From Tabrizicola_A sp964393035 (lineage in GTDB: Bacteria > Pseudomonadota > Alphaproteobacteria > Rhodobacterales > Rhodobacteraceae), in assembly GCA_964393035.1 (NCBI GenBank), contig CAYMRX010000003.1, positions 186,001 to 250,000 of the forward strand: DNA of 64,000 nt, given 5' to 3'. A program made the position numbers and the translations under genes. This document shows positions 53,935 through 63,369 of the stretch, piece by piece. The notes under the pieces were generated by a model. That model saw nothing but the letters and a program-made list of their open reading frames with translations, had not been told where the DNA came from and ran no database searches. Numbering within the stretch: position 1 is the first letter of the stretch; each line of letters starts with the position of its first letter.

Positions 53935-55419
53935 TTACTGCAACTGCTGGCCGTTGGCGTAGAAATGCTTGTCCTTGAATTCCAGCGTCGAGGTCAGCAC
54001 ATCTTCGCCCTCGCCCGCCTTGGCAAACATCGCGAGCATCATCCGCGCGCCCATGGCCTGATCCTCGGTCACCAGCCCCATGCTGACCAGCTTGTCCAAA
54101 AGCCCGTTGCCGCCCGTCAGCTTCATTTCAAGGGTGCCCGTCGGCACCGGCGCGCCGCCATAAGTCGTCAGATCGGTGTTGTCGAAGGTGAACGCCCCTT
54201 TTCCGGTCAGTTCCGCCCCGGCCATGCGCGCGGTGATGTCGTTGACATTCAATGACAAAAGCTCTGCGTCGGGTGGGGTGCCTTCCGGTGTGGCCAGCAG
54301 ATCGGACTTCAGCCGCGCCTGACCTGTGGCATCAATCACCAGCGTTGCGGGATCATGCGGCAAGACGCCTGTCGGGTCGAACAGGCCCCAGATCTCATCC
54401 GACACCTGCAAATCGACGATCTTGTAAAGCAGGGCAAAATCCTGCCCGGCCTCGGCTTTCGACAGGGGCACCGTCAAGTTGAACGCGCTTTCGGCATAGC
54501 TCAGCTTGACCTCTGGAAAGGGCAGGTCGGCACTTGAAAAGGTTGCCTCTACCGCATTGCCGCTGCCTGACAACGCCATCCGGGACGCATCCACTGCCAG
54601 TTGGAACGCTCCCCCCTGCGAACCACCGACCAGTTTGGACGGACCCGTCGCATCGGTGATGTCAAAATCATAGTTGAGAGCGCCCAAGGACAGACCCATA
54701 TCCAACGCAAAGCCCTTGGCCAGCGCATTGGAAAACTCCGGCTCCTCCATCCCTGCGGAATTGCTCTTGATCGTGCCGGCAAGATCGGCGGCGCTCAGCG
54801 TGCCTGCAAAATTGGTTTCTCCCTCCGCGCCCTCCAGCGACAGGGCCGCCGAACTAGCCGCAAAAGAGCCATCCAGCAGCTTGGCCGTCGCCGGGCCGGA
54901 CAGATGATATGACGAACTCGCCCCGCTGAGCAGCACCCCGATCTTGCCTGCCGGTTTGCCATCCTCGGTCGGCGTCAGCGCAAGATCGACGCTTGGCATG
55001 TCAAAGGCATAGGCCATGTCGCCGACCGAGCCGGACACCGTGCCGACCAGACCCGGCATCTTCATCGTGCCGGTGGCGCCAAAGGGCTTGCCCCCGTCAA
55101 CGCCGGGGGAGGCAGAGGTAAAGCTGGCCTCCTCGGCCATGGTCACTTCAACCGTGCCATCGCCCTTGTCCCGCAGACGAATTTCGGAGATTGCGGTTTC
55201 GCCCTTGCCCTCGGCCCCGTCGAAGGCCGCCTTGACATCCGTCACAATCAGGGTGTCCCCATCGCGCGCCACCGAGCCGGTGGTCACGGTGCTGCCCATG
55301 GTGGCCATGACATCTTGCCAGCTTTGCCAGACGTCTTCCGGGGTCACATCGGCCAGTACGGGATTCGCGGCGATCAGGGCCAAAACAGCAGCACTTCCGG
55401 CCAGCTTCCACGTCTTCAT
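53935..55419 (-). CDS. DUF2125-family exported protein
   Basis: 494 residues from ATG 55419, with a signal peptide KTWKLAGSAAVLALIAANPVLA. The mature part is a long beta-rich, repetitive sequence (for example DVWQSWQDVMATMGSTVT, GTMKMPGLVGTVSGSV, TGQARLKSDLLATPEGTP). It matches what I know of DUF2125 proteins of Rhodobacterales, predicted periplasmic or surface proteins of unknown function. It is transcribed alone, divergently from an SDR gene with 133 bp between the starts. Confidence 0.75.
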   Translation of the reverse strand: MKTWKLAGSAAVLALIAANPVLADVTPEDVWQSWQDVMATMGSTVTTGSVARDGDTLIVTDVKAAFDGAEGKGETAISEIRLRDKGDGTVEVTMAEEASFTSASPGVDGGKPFGATGTMKMPGLVGTVSGSVGDMAYAFDMPSVDLALTPTEDGKPAGKIGVLLSGASSSYHLSGPATAKLLDGSFAASSAALSLEGAEGETNFAGTLSAADLAGTIKSNSAGMEEPEFSNALAKGFALDMGLSLGALNYDFDITDATGPSKLVGGSQGGAFQLAVDASRMALSGSGNAVEATFSSADLPFPEVKLSYAESAFNLTVPLSKAEAGQDFALLYKIVDLQVSDEIWGLFDPTGVLPHDPATLVIDATGQARLKSDLLATPEGTPPDAELLSLNVNDITARMAGAELTGKGAFTFDNTDLTTYGGAPVPTGTLEMKLTGGNGLLDKLVSMGLVTEDQAMGARMMLAMFAKAGEGEDVLTSTLEFKDKHFYANGQQLQ

Positions 55420-55552
55420 GTTAAACCCCTTGTCGAATTGATTGCCCCAAAACATCCGCCCCCGACTGGCCAGCGTCAAGAGCGCAAATCGGCGGTTTCA
55501 ATTGGGTCGCCGGATGGGCTAACACTTTCGCAGGTCAGGCAAAAGGTGTGTC

Positions 55553-56299
55553 ATGCAGGGTAAAGTGGTCGCGATAACCGGGGCAAGCCGGGGGATCGGC
55601 GCGGCAGCGGCGCGCGTCTTTGCACAGGCCGGGGCAAAGGTTGCGCTTCTGGCACGAAACCGGGGAGAGATTGAGGCGCTGGCCGCTGAAATCGGTCCGG
55701 CGGCACTGGCCCTGCGCTGCGATGTGGCAGACTGGACCTCGGTCCAGCGGGTGGTGGCAACCACGGTGCAGCATTTTGGTCGTCTGGATGTGTTTATCAA
55801 CAATGCAGGCACGATTGAGCCGATCGCCCGTCTGGCCGAGGCGGAACCCAGCACTTGGGGCCGCGGCATTGATGTGAACCTGAAAGGTGTTTTTCACGGG
55901 ATGCGTGCCGCCATCCCGGTGATGCGGGCGCAAGGTGGCGGCACGATCATCACGGTATCATCAGGCGCGGCCCGCAATGCGTATGAAGGCTGGTCCAGCT
56001 ATTGCGCGGGCAAGGCTGGGGCCTTGATGCTGACGCAAGCCGCGCATCTGGAAGAAGGGCCGCATGGAATCCGCGTGCTTGACCTGTCGCCCGGCACGGT
56101 GGCGACCGATATGCAGGTCAAGATCAAGGCCAGCGGTCTGAACCCGGTCAGTCAGCTTGATCCGTCGGTGCATATTCCGGCCAGTTGGCCCGCACGGGCG
56201 CTGTTGTGGATGTGTGGAGCCGAGGCCGATCCGTGGCTTGGCACGGACATCTCGTTGCGCGATGCAGCGGTGCGCAAGGCAGTGGGGCTATATGCATGA
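55553..56299 (+). CDS. SDR-family oxidoreductase
   Basis: 248 residues. Nucleotide-binding TGASRGIG (residues 9-16), NNAG in FINNAGTIEP, catalytic Ser in VSSGAARNAY, YCAGK with Tyr/Lys preserved but Gly in place of Ser, and DLSPGTVATDM. The C-terminus lacks the usual VDGG ending and instead reads GTDISLRDAAVRKAVGLYA. Its stop overlaps the enoyl-CoA hydratase start, so both likely serve one lipid or CoA-ester pathway; substrate unknown. Confidence 0.83.
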   Translation: MQGKVVAITGASRGIGAAAARVFAQAGAKVALLARNRGEIEALAAEIGPAALALRCDVADWTSVQRVVATTVQHFGRLDVFINNAGTIEPIARLAEAEPSTWGRGIDVNLKGVFHGMRAAIPVMRAQGGGTIITVSSGAARNAYEGWSSYCAGKAGALMLTQAAHLEEGPHGIRVLDLSPGTVATDMQVKIKASGLNPVSQLDPSVHIPASWPARALLWMCGAEADPWLGTDISLRDAAVRKAVGLYA

Positions 56300-56910
56300 T
56301 CGAGATTTCACGCGAAACCGGGCTGTGGGTGCTGACGCTCAACCGTCCTGACAAGGCCAATTCGGTGACGAAGGCGATGCTGACCACACTTGCCGACGCG
56401 GTGGACGAAGCCCGCGCCGCGGGCGTGGCCGCGCTGATCCTGACCGGGGTGGGCAAGGTGTTTTCTGCCGGGGCCGATCTGGAGGATGCCCGCGCCGGGC
56501 TGGCCACCGATCCGGTCTGGGAACGGCTTTCTTCGGCGATTGCCGCCTTTCCCGGCCTGACCATTGCCGCGCTGAATGGCACGCTGGCGGGCGGGTCGAT
56601 GGGCATGGCGCTGGCTTGCGATCTGCGGCTGGCGGTGCCGGGGGCCAAGTTCTTTTACCCGGTGATGAAGTTGGGCTTTCTGCCGCAACCGTCAGACCCG
56701 GCCCGTCTGGTGGCGCTGGTCGGCGCGGCACGGGCCAAGATGATCCTGATGGCCGGGCAAAAGATCGAAGCCGACGAAGCCTTGGCCTGGGGCCTGATCG
56801 ACCGCATCCTGCCGGGCGAGGCCTTGATGGACACCGCCCGGACGCTGGCCACCGATGTGCTGGCGGCCAAGCCCGGTCATGCGGCGGCGATCAAGGCGAT
56901 GATCGTTTAG
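56296..56910 (+). CDS. Enoyl-CoA hydratase/isomerase-family protein
   Basis: 204 residues, shorter than the usual 255-260. Crotonase motifs: LNRPDKANSVTKAM, oxyanion segment FSAGADLEDARAG, and ALNGTLAGGSMGMALACDLRLA with PVMKLGFLPQPSD. The glutamate pair typical of active hydratases is not obvious around GSMGM, so isomerase or other crotonase chemistry is possible. Overlaps the SDR by 4 bp; converges with the RND permease gene, overlapping its stop by 4 bp. Confidence 0.82.
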   Translation: MIEISRETGLWVLTLNRPDKANSVTKAMLTTLADAVDEARAAGVAALILTGVGKVFSAGADLEDARAGLATDPVWERLSSAIAAFPGLTIAALNGTLAGGSMGMALACDLRLAVPGAKFFYPVMKLGFLPQPSDPARLVALVGAARAKMILMAGQKIEADEALAWGLIDRILPGEALMDTARTLATDVLAAKPGHAAAIKAMIV

Positions 56911-59900
56911 GCCGCCACCCGCGGCCCGAACAGCCACCACTTGCGGCGCGGTTTTTTCACATCGTCATGCGACACCAGCATCAGCATCGACGGCGTCACC
57001 ACCAGCGTCAGAATCGTGGCAAAGGCCAGGCCATAGACGATGGCCGATGACAGCGAGATCCACCATTGCGTCGAAGGCGCGCCGATGGTGGTTTCGTGGT
57101 TCAGAAGTTCCAGATTCAACCCGAAGGCAATCGGCAGCACCCCGAAAATCGCGGTCAATGCGGTCAGCACCACCGGGCGCGCCCGCTCGCGGCAGGTTTC
57201 CAGAATGGCCTCGATCTTCGACATGCCATGGTGGCGCAACTCATCATAGGTGGCGATCAGCACGATGTTGTTGTTCACAACCACACCGGCCAGCGCGATC
57301 ACCCCGATGCCGGTCATCACCACGCCGAACGGCTGGCCCATGATCATCAGGCCAAGGAAAACCCCTATGGTCGACATGATCACCGCCGACAGCACCAGAC
57401 CGACCGAGATGAACTTGTTGAACTGCGCCAACAGGACGCCAAAGATCAGGAAGATCGCCGCCCCAAAGGCCTTGCCCAGAAACGCCCCGGCCTCGGCCTG
57501 TTCTTCATCCTCGCCCGCCATGGTCCAGCGATAGCCCGCGTCGGTCAGCTTCTTGTCGCGGAACTCTGCCTCGACCAGTTTTGCGACGGCATCGCGCACC
57601 GGCTGTTCCTGCACGCCCGCGGCAATCCCCGCCTGAATGGTGATGGTGCGCGCGCCGTCGATGCGGGTCAGCGTGCCCACCGTCGGCGCGGGCTGGCGGG
57701 TGACAAAGTTGGATATCGGCACCGGCCCATCGGGAGTTTCGATCCGAAGCTGATCCAGCGCCGCAATGTTGCGCTGCGCCGAGGGCAGGCGCAGCACGAT
57801 GTCCACCGCATCATCGCTGCCTGCCGGGCGATATTCCGTCAGCCGCAAACCGCCGGTGACCATCTGCACCACAGCCCCCACCGCCCCCGGCGACGCGCCA
57901 TAACGTGCCGCCTCGGCGCGGTTCACCCGCAACTCCCAGTCGATACCCGGCAACGGCAAACCATTCGACACATCAATCACATGCGCAACGCCTGCCACCT
58001 TTTCCGCCAGATCTCGGGCGGCCTCATTCAGACCATTCGGATCATCGGCGGAAAGCCGAAGCTGAATGGCCTTGCCGGTCGGTGGCCCAGCCTGCGGCAC
58101 CGACACTTCGATATCCACACCCGGAATCCCCACCATCACCGCGCGCAGATCGCTGAGGATTTCGTTTGCGTTCTTGCGCTCGCGCCAGTCGACGAATTCA
58201 TATTGCAGAACGCCGATGGCGTCGGCAGGGCCTTCGCCCATGGATTGCCCGGCGCTGCCAACACGGGTGTAAATGGTCTTGACCCCCGGCCAGCCCAGAA
58301 GCCGCGCCTCTGCCTGTTTGACCAGCGCGTCCTTTTCGTGGATCGACAGGTTGCCCCGTGCCTTCACATACAAAAGACCATAATCCGGCTCGACGTTCGG
58401 GAAGAACTCCACCCCCTTGCCGATCTTGCCATAGACCACGGGCACGGCGACCAGACTGCCAACCGCCAGCATCAGCACAATCCACGGATGCCGGATGGCA
58501 CGGCCGACCAGCGCCATATAGGCCCCGTCCTTGTGGTGGGGCGGCACCTTGAAGGGCCGGGCAATCAGCGCACCCAGAACCGGCACGAAGATCAGCGCAT
58601 AGGCCATGGAGGCCGACAGCGTGGCGATCAGGGTGATCGGCATGTATTTCATGAACTCGCCCACCACGCCGGGCCAGAACAGCAAGGGCGAGAAGGCGGC
58701 GATCCGCGTCATGGTTGACGCGATGACCGGACCTGCCATGCGATGGCTTGCTTCGGCAAAGGCTTGGCGGCGGTCCTGCCCTTCGGCCATGCGGCGTTCG
58801 GCATATTCCACCACGATGATGGCATCATCCACCAGCATGCCGACAGCCAGGATCAGGCTGAACAGCACCACAAGGTTCACGGTGAGCCCCGCCATTTGCA
58901 GGCCCAGAATCCCCATCAGGAAACTGGCCGGAATGGCCAGACCGATCAGGATCGACGACCGCACCGTCAGCGCATAAAGGATGACGATGAACACCAGCAC
59001 CACCGCCGTCAGGACCGAGTTTTGCAGGTCCGACAGCAACTGGCGAATGGTGGTGGATTTGTCCTGACTGAAGGAAACGACCACGCCCTCCGGCAGGTCT
59101 TTTTGCAGCGCCTCGGTTGTGGCTTTCACCGCATCGACCGTCTCGATCAGATTTGCCCCGACCCGTTTTGACACCTCAATCGCAACGGCGGCCTTGCCAT
59201 CCAGCCGGGTGATGGTTTCGGGGTCTTTCAGGGTGGGGCGGATCTCGGCGATGTCCATGGCGCGGACCACAGCGGTATCCGACGCGACCACGGGCAGACG
59301 GGCCACATCTTCGACGGTTTCCAGAAGCGAGGGCACCTTGATGGCATAACGGCCCTCGGCCCCTTCCATCGCGCCTGCGGCAATCAACTGGTTGTTGGCC
59401 ATGACACCCGCGATCATGGCGTCGGGGCGCAGACCATAGGACGACAGCTTGGCCGGGTCGATGATGACCTCGACCAGATCATCGCGCGTGCCGCGCAGAC
59501 CCGCTTCCAGCACACCGGGAATTTCTTCGATCCGGTCGCGCAAGGTGCGCCCTGCCGCCGTCAGCACCCGCTCCGGCACATCGCCCGACAGCGTGACCAC
59601 CAAGACCGGGAATTCCGAGATATTGACCTCGTTCACCGTCGGCTCGTCGGCTTCGGACGGCAAATCGCGCCGCGCGTCATCCACCTTGTTGCGCACATCT
59701 GTCAGCGCCTTATCAAGGTCGGCACCGGCCTGAAACTCCATCAGCACGTTGCCACCGCCCTGATAGGCGGTCGCGGTCATCTTCTTGATACCCTGAATGG
59801 ATTTCAGCGCGGTTTCCATCGGGCGCAACAGCAGACGCTCGCTGTCTTCGGGCGAGATGCCTTCGTATCCCATCGAGACATAGATGATCGGAATCTGGAT

Positions 59901-60017
59901 GTCCGGCTCGGCCTCTTTCGGGATGGTCATGTAAGCCATGGTCCCCGACAGGATCAGAAAGACCAGAATCGACAGGGTCAGCCGCGTGTTGCGGATGGCA
60001 AACTCGACAAGGTTCAT
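56907..60017 (-). CDS. RND efflux transporter permease (AcrB/MexF-like)
   Basis: 1036 residues, full length for an RND pump. Twelve membrane segments in the standard pattern (one at residues 10-30, then groups near 340-540 and 860-1010). Porter motifs are seen (PKEAEPDIQIPIIYVSMGYEGISPEDSE; GNVLMEFQAGADLDKALTDVRNKVD) and the TM4 charged motif AVGMLVDDAIIVVEYAERRM. It works with the overlapping fusion-protein gene; substrates unknown. Confidence 0.9.
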   Translation of the reverse strand: MNLVEFAIRNTRLTLSILVFLILSGTMAYMTIPKEAEPDIQIPIIYVSMGYEGISPEDSERLLLRPMETALKSIQGIKKMTATAYQGGGNVLMEFQAGADLDKALTDVRNKVDDARRDLPSEADEPTVNEVNISEFPVLVVTLSGDVPERVLTAAGRTLRDRIEEIPGVLEAGLRGTRDDLVEVIIDPAKLSSYGLRPDAMIAGVMANNQLIAAGAMEGAEGRYAIKVPSLLETVEDVARLPVVASDTAVVRAMDIAEIRPTLKDPETITRLDGKAAVAIEVSKRVGANLIETVDAVKATTEALQKDLPEGVVVSFSQDKSTTIRQLLSDLQNSVLTAVVLVFIVILYALTVRSSILIGLAIPASFLMGILGLQMAGLTVNLVVLFSLILAVGMLVDDAIIVVEYAERRMAEGQDRRQAFAEASHRMAGPVIASTMTRIAAFSPLLFWPGVVGEFMKYMPITLIATLSASMAYALIFVPVLGALIARPFKVPPHHKDGAYMALVGRAIRHPWIVLMLAVGSLVAVPVVYGKIGKGVEFFPNVEPDYGLLYVKARGNLSIHEKDALVKQAEARLLGWPGVKTIYTRVGSAGQSMGEGPADAIGVLQYEFVDWRERKNANEILSDLRAVMVGIPGVDIEVSVPQAGPPTGKAIQLRLSADDPNGLNEAARDLAEKVAGVAHVIDVSNGLPLPGIDWELRVNRAEAARYGASPGAVGAVVQMVTGGLRLTEYRPAGSDDAVDIVLRLPSAQRNIAALDQLRIETPDGPVPISNFVTRQPAPTVGTLTRIDGARTITIQAGIAAGVQEQPVRDAVAKLVEAEFRDKKLTDAGYRWTMAGEDEEQAEAGAFLGKAFGAAIFLIFGVLLAQFNKFISVGLVLSAVIMSTIGVFLGLMIMGQPFGVVMTGIGVIALAGVVVNNNIVLIATYDELRHHGMSKIEAILETCRERARPVVLTALTAIFGVLPIAFGLNLELLNHETTIGAPSTQWWISLSSAIVYGLAFATILTLVVTPSMLMLVSHDDVKKPRRKWWLFGPRVAA

Positions 60018-61153
60018 GGCTGATCCGCCTTTTGGGCGGCCGCTTGCGCCGCCTCGGCCTCGGCGCGGGTCAGTTCCTTGACGACAACCATGTCGCCGTC
60101 GCGCACCAGATCCTGCCCGGCCACAATCACCCGTGCGCCCTGCGGCACGCCCGTCACCATGAAGCCCTGCTCGGTGTCATCAATCAATTGCACCGGCAAA
60201 AAGGCTGCCACATCGCCGTCTCCCGCCACGCGCACGCCCACCTGCCCGGCCTCGTTCAAGGTCAGGACCGACCGGGGCACCAGCAGCGCCGGTTGCGCCG
60301 CCGCGGTCAGCCGCACCTCGGCGGTCATGCCAGACGGAATTGCCCCATCCGGGTTCGGCAGAGCAACCTCCAGCGCAAAGGTGCGGGTCTTGTCGCTGGC
60401 CTTGCGGGCCAGATGCCGGACCGTGCCTTCCAACTCGGCCCCCGACACCAGCCGCACCTTGGCCTTGGCTCCAACAGCCACATGCGCCACATCCTGTTCG
60501 CTGACCTCTGCCTTGACCACGATCGGGTCCAGCGAGATCAGCGTCGCAATCGGCGTGCCGGCCTGCACCCACTCTCCGATTTCCACATTCACCGCATCAA
60601 CCGTTCCAGCAAAAGGCGCGGTCAGCGACAGACGATCCGCGGCGGCCTGCGCCTGTGCCAAAGCGCCCTCGGCCGCGGTTTTGGCGGCACGGCGGGCGGT
60701 CACTTCGGTTTCGGGCAGGCTACCCTTGGCCTTCAGCGCCTCACCCACCGCAAGCTGTTCCGCCGCTTGGGCAAGCTGGTCTTCCGCCGCCTTGACGGCG
60801 GCACGCACATCTTCACCTTCCAGCAAAAGCACGGTCGCACCCGCCGCCACACCATCGCCCGCCGCAGCCCCCAGCTCCTGCACGACGCCATTCGAGCGCG
60901 CCGCAAGAACGGCCAGCTTGTCGGCCTCGGTCACGCCGGAAATGCGGATCAGACGGGCGTAATCGGCCAGATCAGCCCTGACCACGGCCACGGTGCGCTT
61001 GGGCGTCTCGGCCACGGGTTCCGCTGCTCTGGTCTCGGTGGCCTCGGCCTCCTCGCTCCCCACGGCGGCAAAATGCCCGGTCAGCACCCAAAGGGCAGCC
61101 AGAACAAGAACCACCAGAGCCAGAAGCCGATGCCGGGGAAGACGGAAGACCAT
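60014..61153 (-). CDS. RND efflux periplasmic adaptor subunit
   Basis: 379 residues from ATG 61153, which has AAAGG 8 bases upstream. One N-terminal anchor (HRLLALVVLVLAALWVLTGHF) is followed by a barrel-sandwich (VVQELGAAAGDGVAAGATVLLLEGEDV), a hairpin with Ala/Glu-rich coiled coil and a C-terminal beta-barrel (EVSEQDVAHVAVGAKAKVRL). The tail is Ala/Glu-rich. It overlaps the pump gene by 4 bp. Confidence 0.87.
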   Translation of the reverse strand: MVFRLPRHRLLALVVLVLAALWVLTGHFAAVGSEEAEATETRAAEPVAETPKRTVAVVRADLADYARLIRISGVTEADKLAVLAARSNGVVQELGAAAGDGVAAGATVLLLEGEDVRAAVKAAEDQLAQAAEQLAVGEALKAKGSLPETEVTARRAAKTAAEGALAQAQAAADRLSLTAPFAGTVDAVNVEIGEWVQAGTPIATLISLDPIVVKAEVSEQDVAHVAVGAKAKVRLVSGAELEGTVRHLARKASDKTRTFALEVALPNPDGAIPSGMTAEVRLTAAAQPALLVPRSVLTLNEAGQVGVRVAGDGDVAAFLPVQLIDDTEQGFMVTGVPQGARVIVAGQDLVRDGDMVVVKELTRAEAEAAQAAAQKADQP

Positions 61154-61294
61154 GCCAAATGCCTTTGCGATAACCGTCACCCACCACGGGATGCCCCGCA
61201 GCCGTGACACATGAGCGGAAAGATCATGCCTTTTCAGCAAAGGTCAATGGCGCATGCAGGTTTTCTTGCCGGCGCGCGCCTGCTTTCCCTTACG

Positions 61295-61999
61295 TCAAAT
61301 CATCTTCAAGGCATCCTTGCCCACCGCCAGCACATAACCGCGCCGGGCGATGGTCTTGACCAGAAGTTCACTGACCAATTGATTGCCCAGCGCATCGCGC
61401 AGCCGCTTGACCCGCGTGGCACCGGCGGCCTCATCGCAATCCGCCTCATTGCGACCTGAAATCACCGCTTCGATCTGCGCGCCGGTCAGCACCTCATCAT
61501 CCATCCGCGCCTCGGCCAGAACGGCAAGGGTTTCCAGCGCGGCTTCGGTCAGGGCAAATTCCATGTCATTGATATAGACCGCCCGCGCCTCGCGGCTGAT
61601 AAGCATGGTCGCCACCTGAATACCCGCACGTTGAATCGCCGAAATCCGGCGGTTCAGGGCAACGATGGTGACAAGAAACACCAAGGACGCAATCAAAAGC
61701 GCGGTGGCAAACACCAACAGCACGAAGATCACCGAGCGATAGCTGGTCAACACCTCGGAAAACGAGGTGCCAGACTGCGCGAGTATTTCCAGAAGCTTGA
61801 TCTCGGCCCCGGTGGTCAGGTTGTCGTTTTCGATGAACAACCGTTCCACCCGCGCATTGAAGGCGTTGGCGTCCGGCAGGTTCAGGAACAAAAACACCGC
61901 CGCGCCCAGAAGGATCAGGACAATGGCGGAAATCCCAAAGGCAACCACCCGGTTGCCCGCGCGCAAACTGTCAGAAGCGGAGGAAGTATTCGGCTGCAC
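61295..61999 (-). CDS. Membrane-anchored protein with C-terminal winged-helix domain
   Basis: 234 residues if the GTG at 61999 is used (GGAAA upstream). A GTG at 62038 would overlap the preceding small gene by 68 bp. Two membrane segments (VVAFGISAIVLILLGAAVFLFL and VIFVLLVFATALLIASLVFLVTIVAL) bracket a short periplasmic loop. The C-terminal part (FALTEAALETLAVLAEARMDDEVLTGAQIE to VSELLVKTIARRGYVL) resembles an OmpR/ToxR-type winged helix ending in RRGYVL. Polarity is the reverse of ToxR. Function unknown. Confidence 0.7.
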   Translation of the reverse strand: MQPNTSSASDSLRAGNRVVAFGISAIVLILLGAAVFLFLNLPDANAFNARVERLFIENDNLTTGAEIKLLEILAQSGTSFSEVLTSYRSVIFVLLVFATALLIASLVFLVTIVALNRRISAIQRAGIQVATMLISREARAVYINDMEFALTEAALETLAVLAEARMDDEVLTGAQIEAVISGRNEADCDEAAGATRVKRLRDALGNQLVSELLVKTIARRGYVLAVGKDALKMI

Positions 62000-62249
62000 T
62001 GGCTTTCCTTTCCTCCAGCCCTTCGGGACCAAAAACACTCAATACATTCAACAATGTCCATCCCGCGGCGGCAAGCCGATCCGCGAGTTCGGCCATGGCA
62101 ACAGCCTTGTCACAGGCGGAGACCTGCGCCACACCATAATGCAGCCGCAGGGGGTCATCCTGCTTGGCCTTGTAATCGGCAAAACACTCAGCCTGAACTG
62201 GCAGGGCAAGGGCGACAAGCAGGCCAAAGGCAAGGGATAGGTGGCGCAT
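61971..62249 (-). CDS. Small exported hypothetical protein
   Basis: 92 residues. AGGAG lies 9 bases before ATG 62249. Signal peptide MRHLSLAFGLLVALALPVQA, then a short mature domain with two cysteines (AECFADYK and VSACDKAVAM) that could form a disulfide, and the segment LRLHYGVAQV. It overlaps the following membrane winged-helix gene. I do not recognise a function; the coupling suggests it may act with that membrane protein. Confidence 0.7.
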   Translation of the reverse strand: MRHLSLAFGLLVALALPVQAECFADYKAKQDDPLRLHYGVAQVSACDKAVAMAELADRLAAAGWTLLNVLSVFGPEGLEERKASAAEYFLRF

Positions 62250-62437
62250 GGAAACGCACTCCTGATGGGTCTGGTTCCATCCTGCACATTCTCTGGCGGG
62301 CTATACAATATCTAAACAGGTTTATGGCTTTGCTATCGCCTAACAGGGCGGCGTTATTGCTTGGCTTTGGCCCAGGGGGTCACGGTTTGCCCATCAGATG
62401 CGATCCCCCGCAGCGGGCAAACAAAAACGAGGCAGCC

Positions 62438-62638
62438 ATGGCAAAGACGATCCACTCCCCCACTTTGGCCGAAACCGCTTACGGACAAACGGCGCAGACC
62501 CCGATGGCCCGCATGATCGCCGGTTTCACAGGCTTTGCCGTTGCCCTTCTGATGATCCTTGCCACCGCGATCCCGGTTGAAGCGCATCGCAGCGTCTACG
62601 CCAAACCTGTCGAAGGCACGGCAAGCTGTTCGCAATAG
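62438..62638 (+). CDS. Small single-pass membrane protein, hypothetical
   Basis: 66 residues beginning MAKTIHSPTLAETAYGQ, with one hydrophobic segment (MIAGFTGFAVALLMILATAIPV) and a short tail containing one Cys. No recognised family. Supported by a strong terminator 26 bp downstream. The 188-bp gap to the divergent small gene at 62249 should hold both promoters. Confidence 0.55.
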   Translation: MAKTIHSPTLAETAYGQTAQTPMARMIAGFTGFAVALLMILATAIPVEAHRSVYAKPVEGTASCSQ

Positions 62639-62663
62639 GTGTCAGACCCCCCTGACATCGGAG

Positions 62664-62700
62664 AGAGGGCGGAGGGGTGAGCAGCCTCTGCCCTCTTTTT
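62664..62700 (+). terminator. Strong Rho-independent terminator
   Basis: AGAGGGCGGAGG (62664-62675) pairs with CCTCTGCCCTCT (62685-62696) over 12 bp with one G-U pair, followed by a run of T. It ends the small membrane-protein transcript and insulates rnhB. Confidence 0.85.
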
Positions 62701-62730
62701 CTTTTCTTCTATTCCCGCTAGGCCAGTGCC

Positions 62731-63369
62731 ATGGCCCCCACACCGCCAGATTTCAGCTTTGAAACTGCCGCCCTTGCGCGCGGCCTGTCACCGGTTTGTG
62801 GCGTTGATGAGGTTGGCCGCGGCCCCTTGGCTGGCCCCGTCACCGCCGCCGCCGTGATCCTTGATGCGGCCCGCATCCCGGCGGGTTTGGGCGACAGCAA
62901 AGCCCTGTCATCCGCAAAGCGGGAACGGCTTTTCGCTGAAATCATGGCGACAGCGCAGGTGTCGGTTGCCCATGCAACGGTCGAGGAGATCGACAGCCTG
63001 AACATCCTGCGCGCCAGCCATCTTGCGATGGAGCGGGCCGTGGCGGGTCTGCCCATGCCCCCGGCCCATGCGCTGATCGACGGCAATCTCATTCCCGCCG
63101 GGTTGAAGGGCCGGGCCGAAGCCATTGTGAAGGGGGATGCCAAATCACTCTCAATTGCCGCCGCCTCCATCATCGCCAAAGTCACGCGCGACCGCCTCAT
63201 GGTGGATTTGGCGCAACAGCACCCCGGTTATGGCTGGGAAGGGAACGCCGGCTATCCGACCAAAGAGCATTTGGCGGCGCTCCTAAATCTTGGTGTAACC
63301 CCTTGGCATAGACGTTCGTTCAAGCCTGTCCACAATATCTTGTATCAAGAACTTTCTATAAGTGGTTGA
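62731..63369 (+). CDS. rnhB: Ribonuclease HII
   Basis: 212 residues. RNase HII active-site motifs: GVDEVGRGPLAGPV with D26-E27, HALIDGNLIP (Asp), SIIAKVTRDRLM and HPGYGWEGNAGYPT. It removes RNA from RNA-DNA hybrids and single ribonucleotides from DNA. Lies directly upstream of ccrM, an arrangement common in alphaproteobacteria. Confidence 0.93.
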   Translation: MAPTPPDFSFETAALARGLSPVCGVDEVGRGPLAGPVTAAAVILDAARIPAGLGDSKALSSAKRERLFAEIMATAQVSVAHATVEEIDSLNILRASHLAMERAVAGLPMPPAHALIDGNLIPAGLKGRAEAIVKGDAKSLSIAAASIIAKVTRDRLMVDLAQQHPGYGWEGNAGYPTKEHLAALLNLGVTPWHRRSFKPVHNILYQELSISG

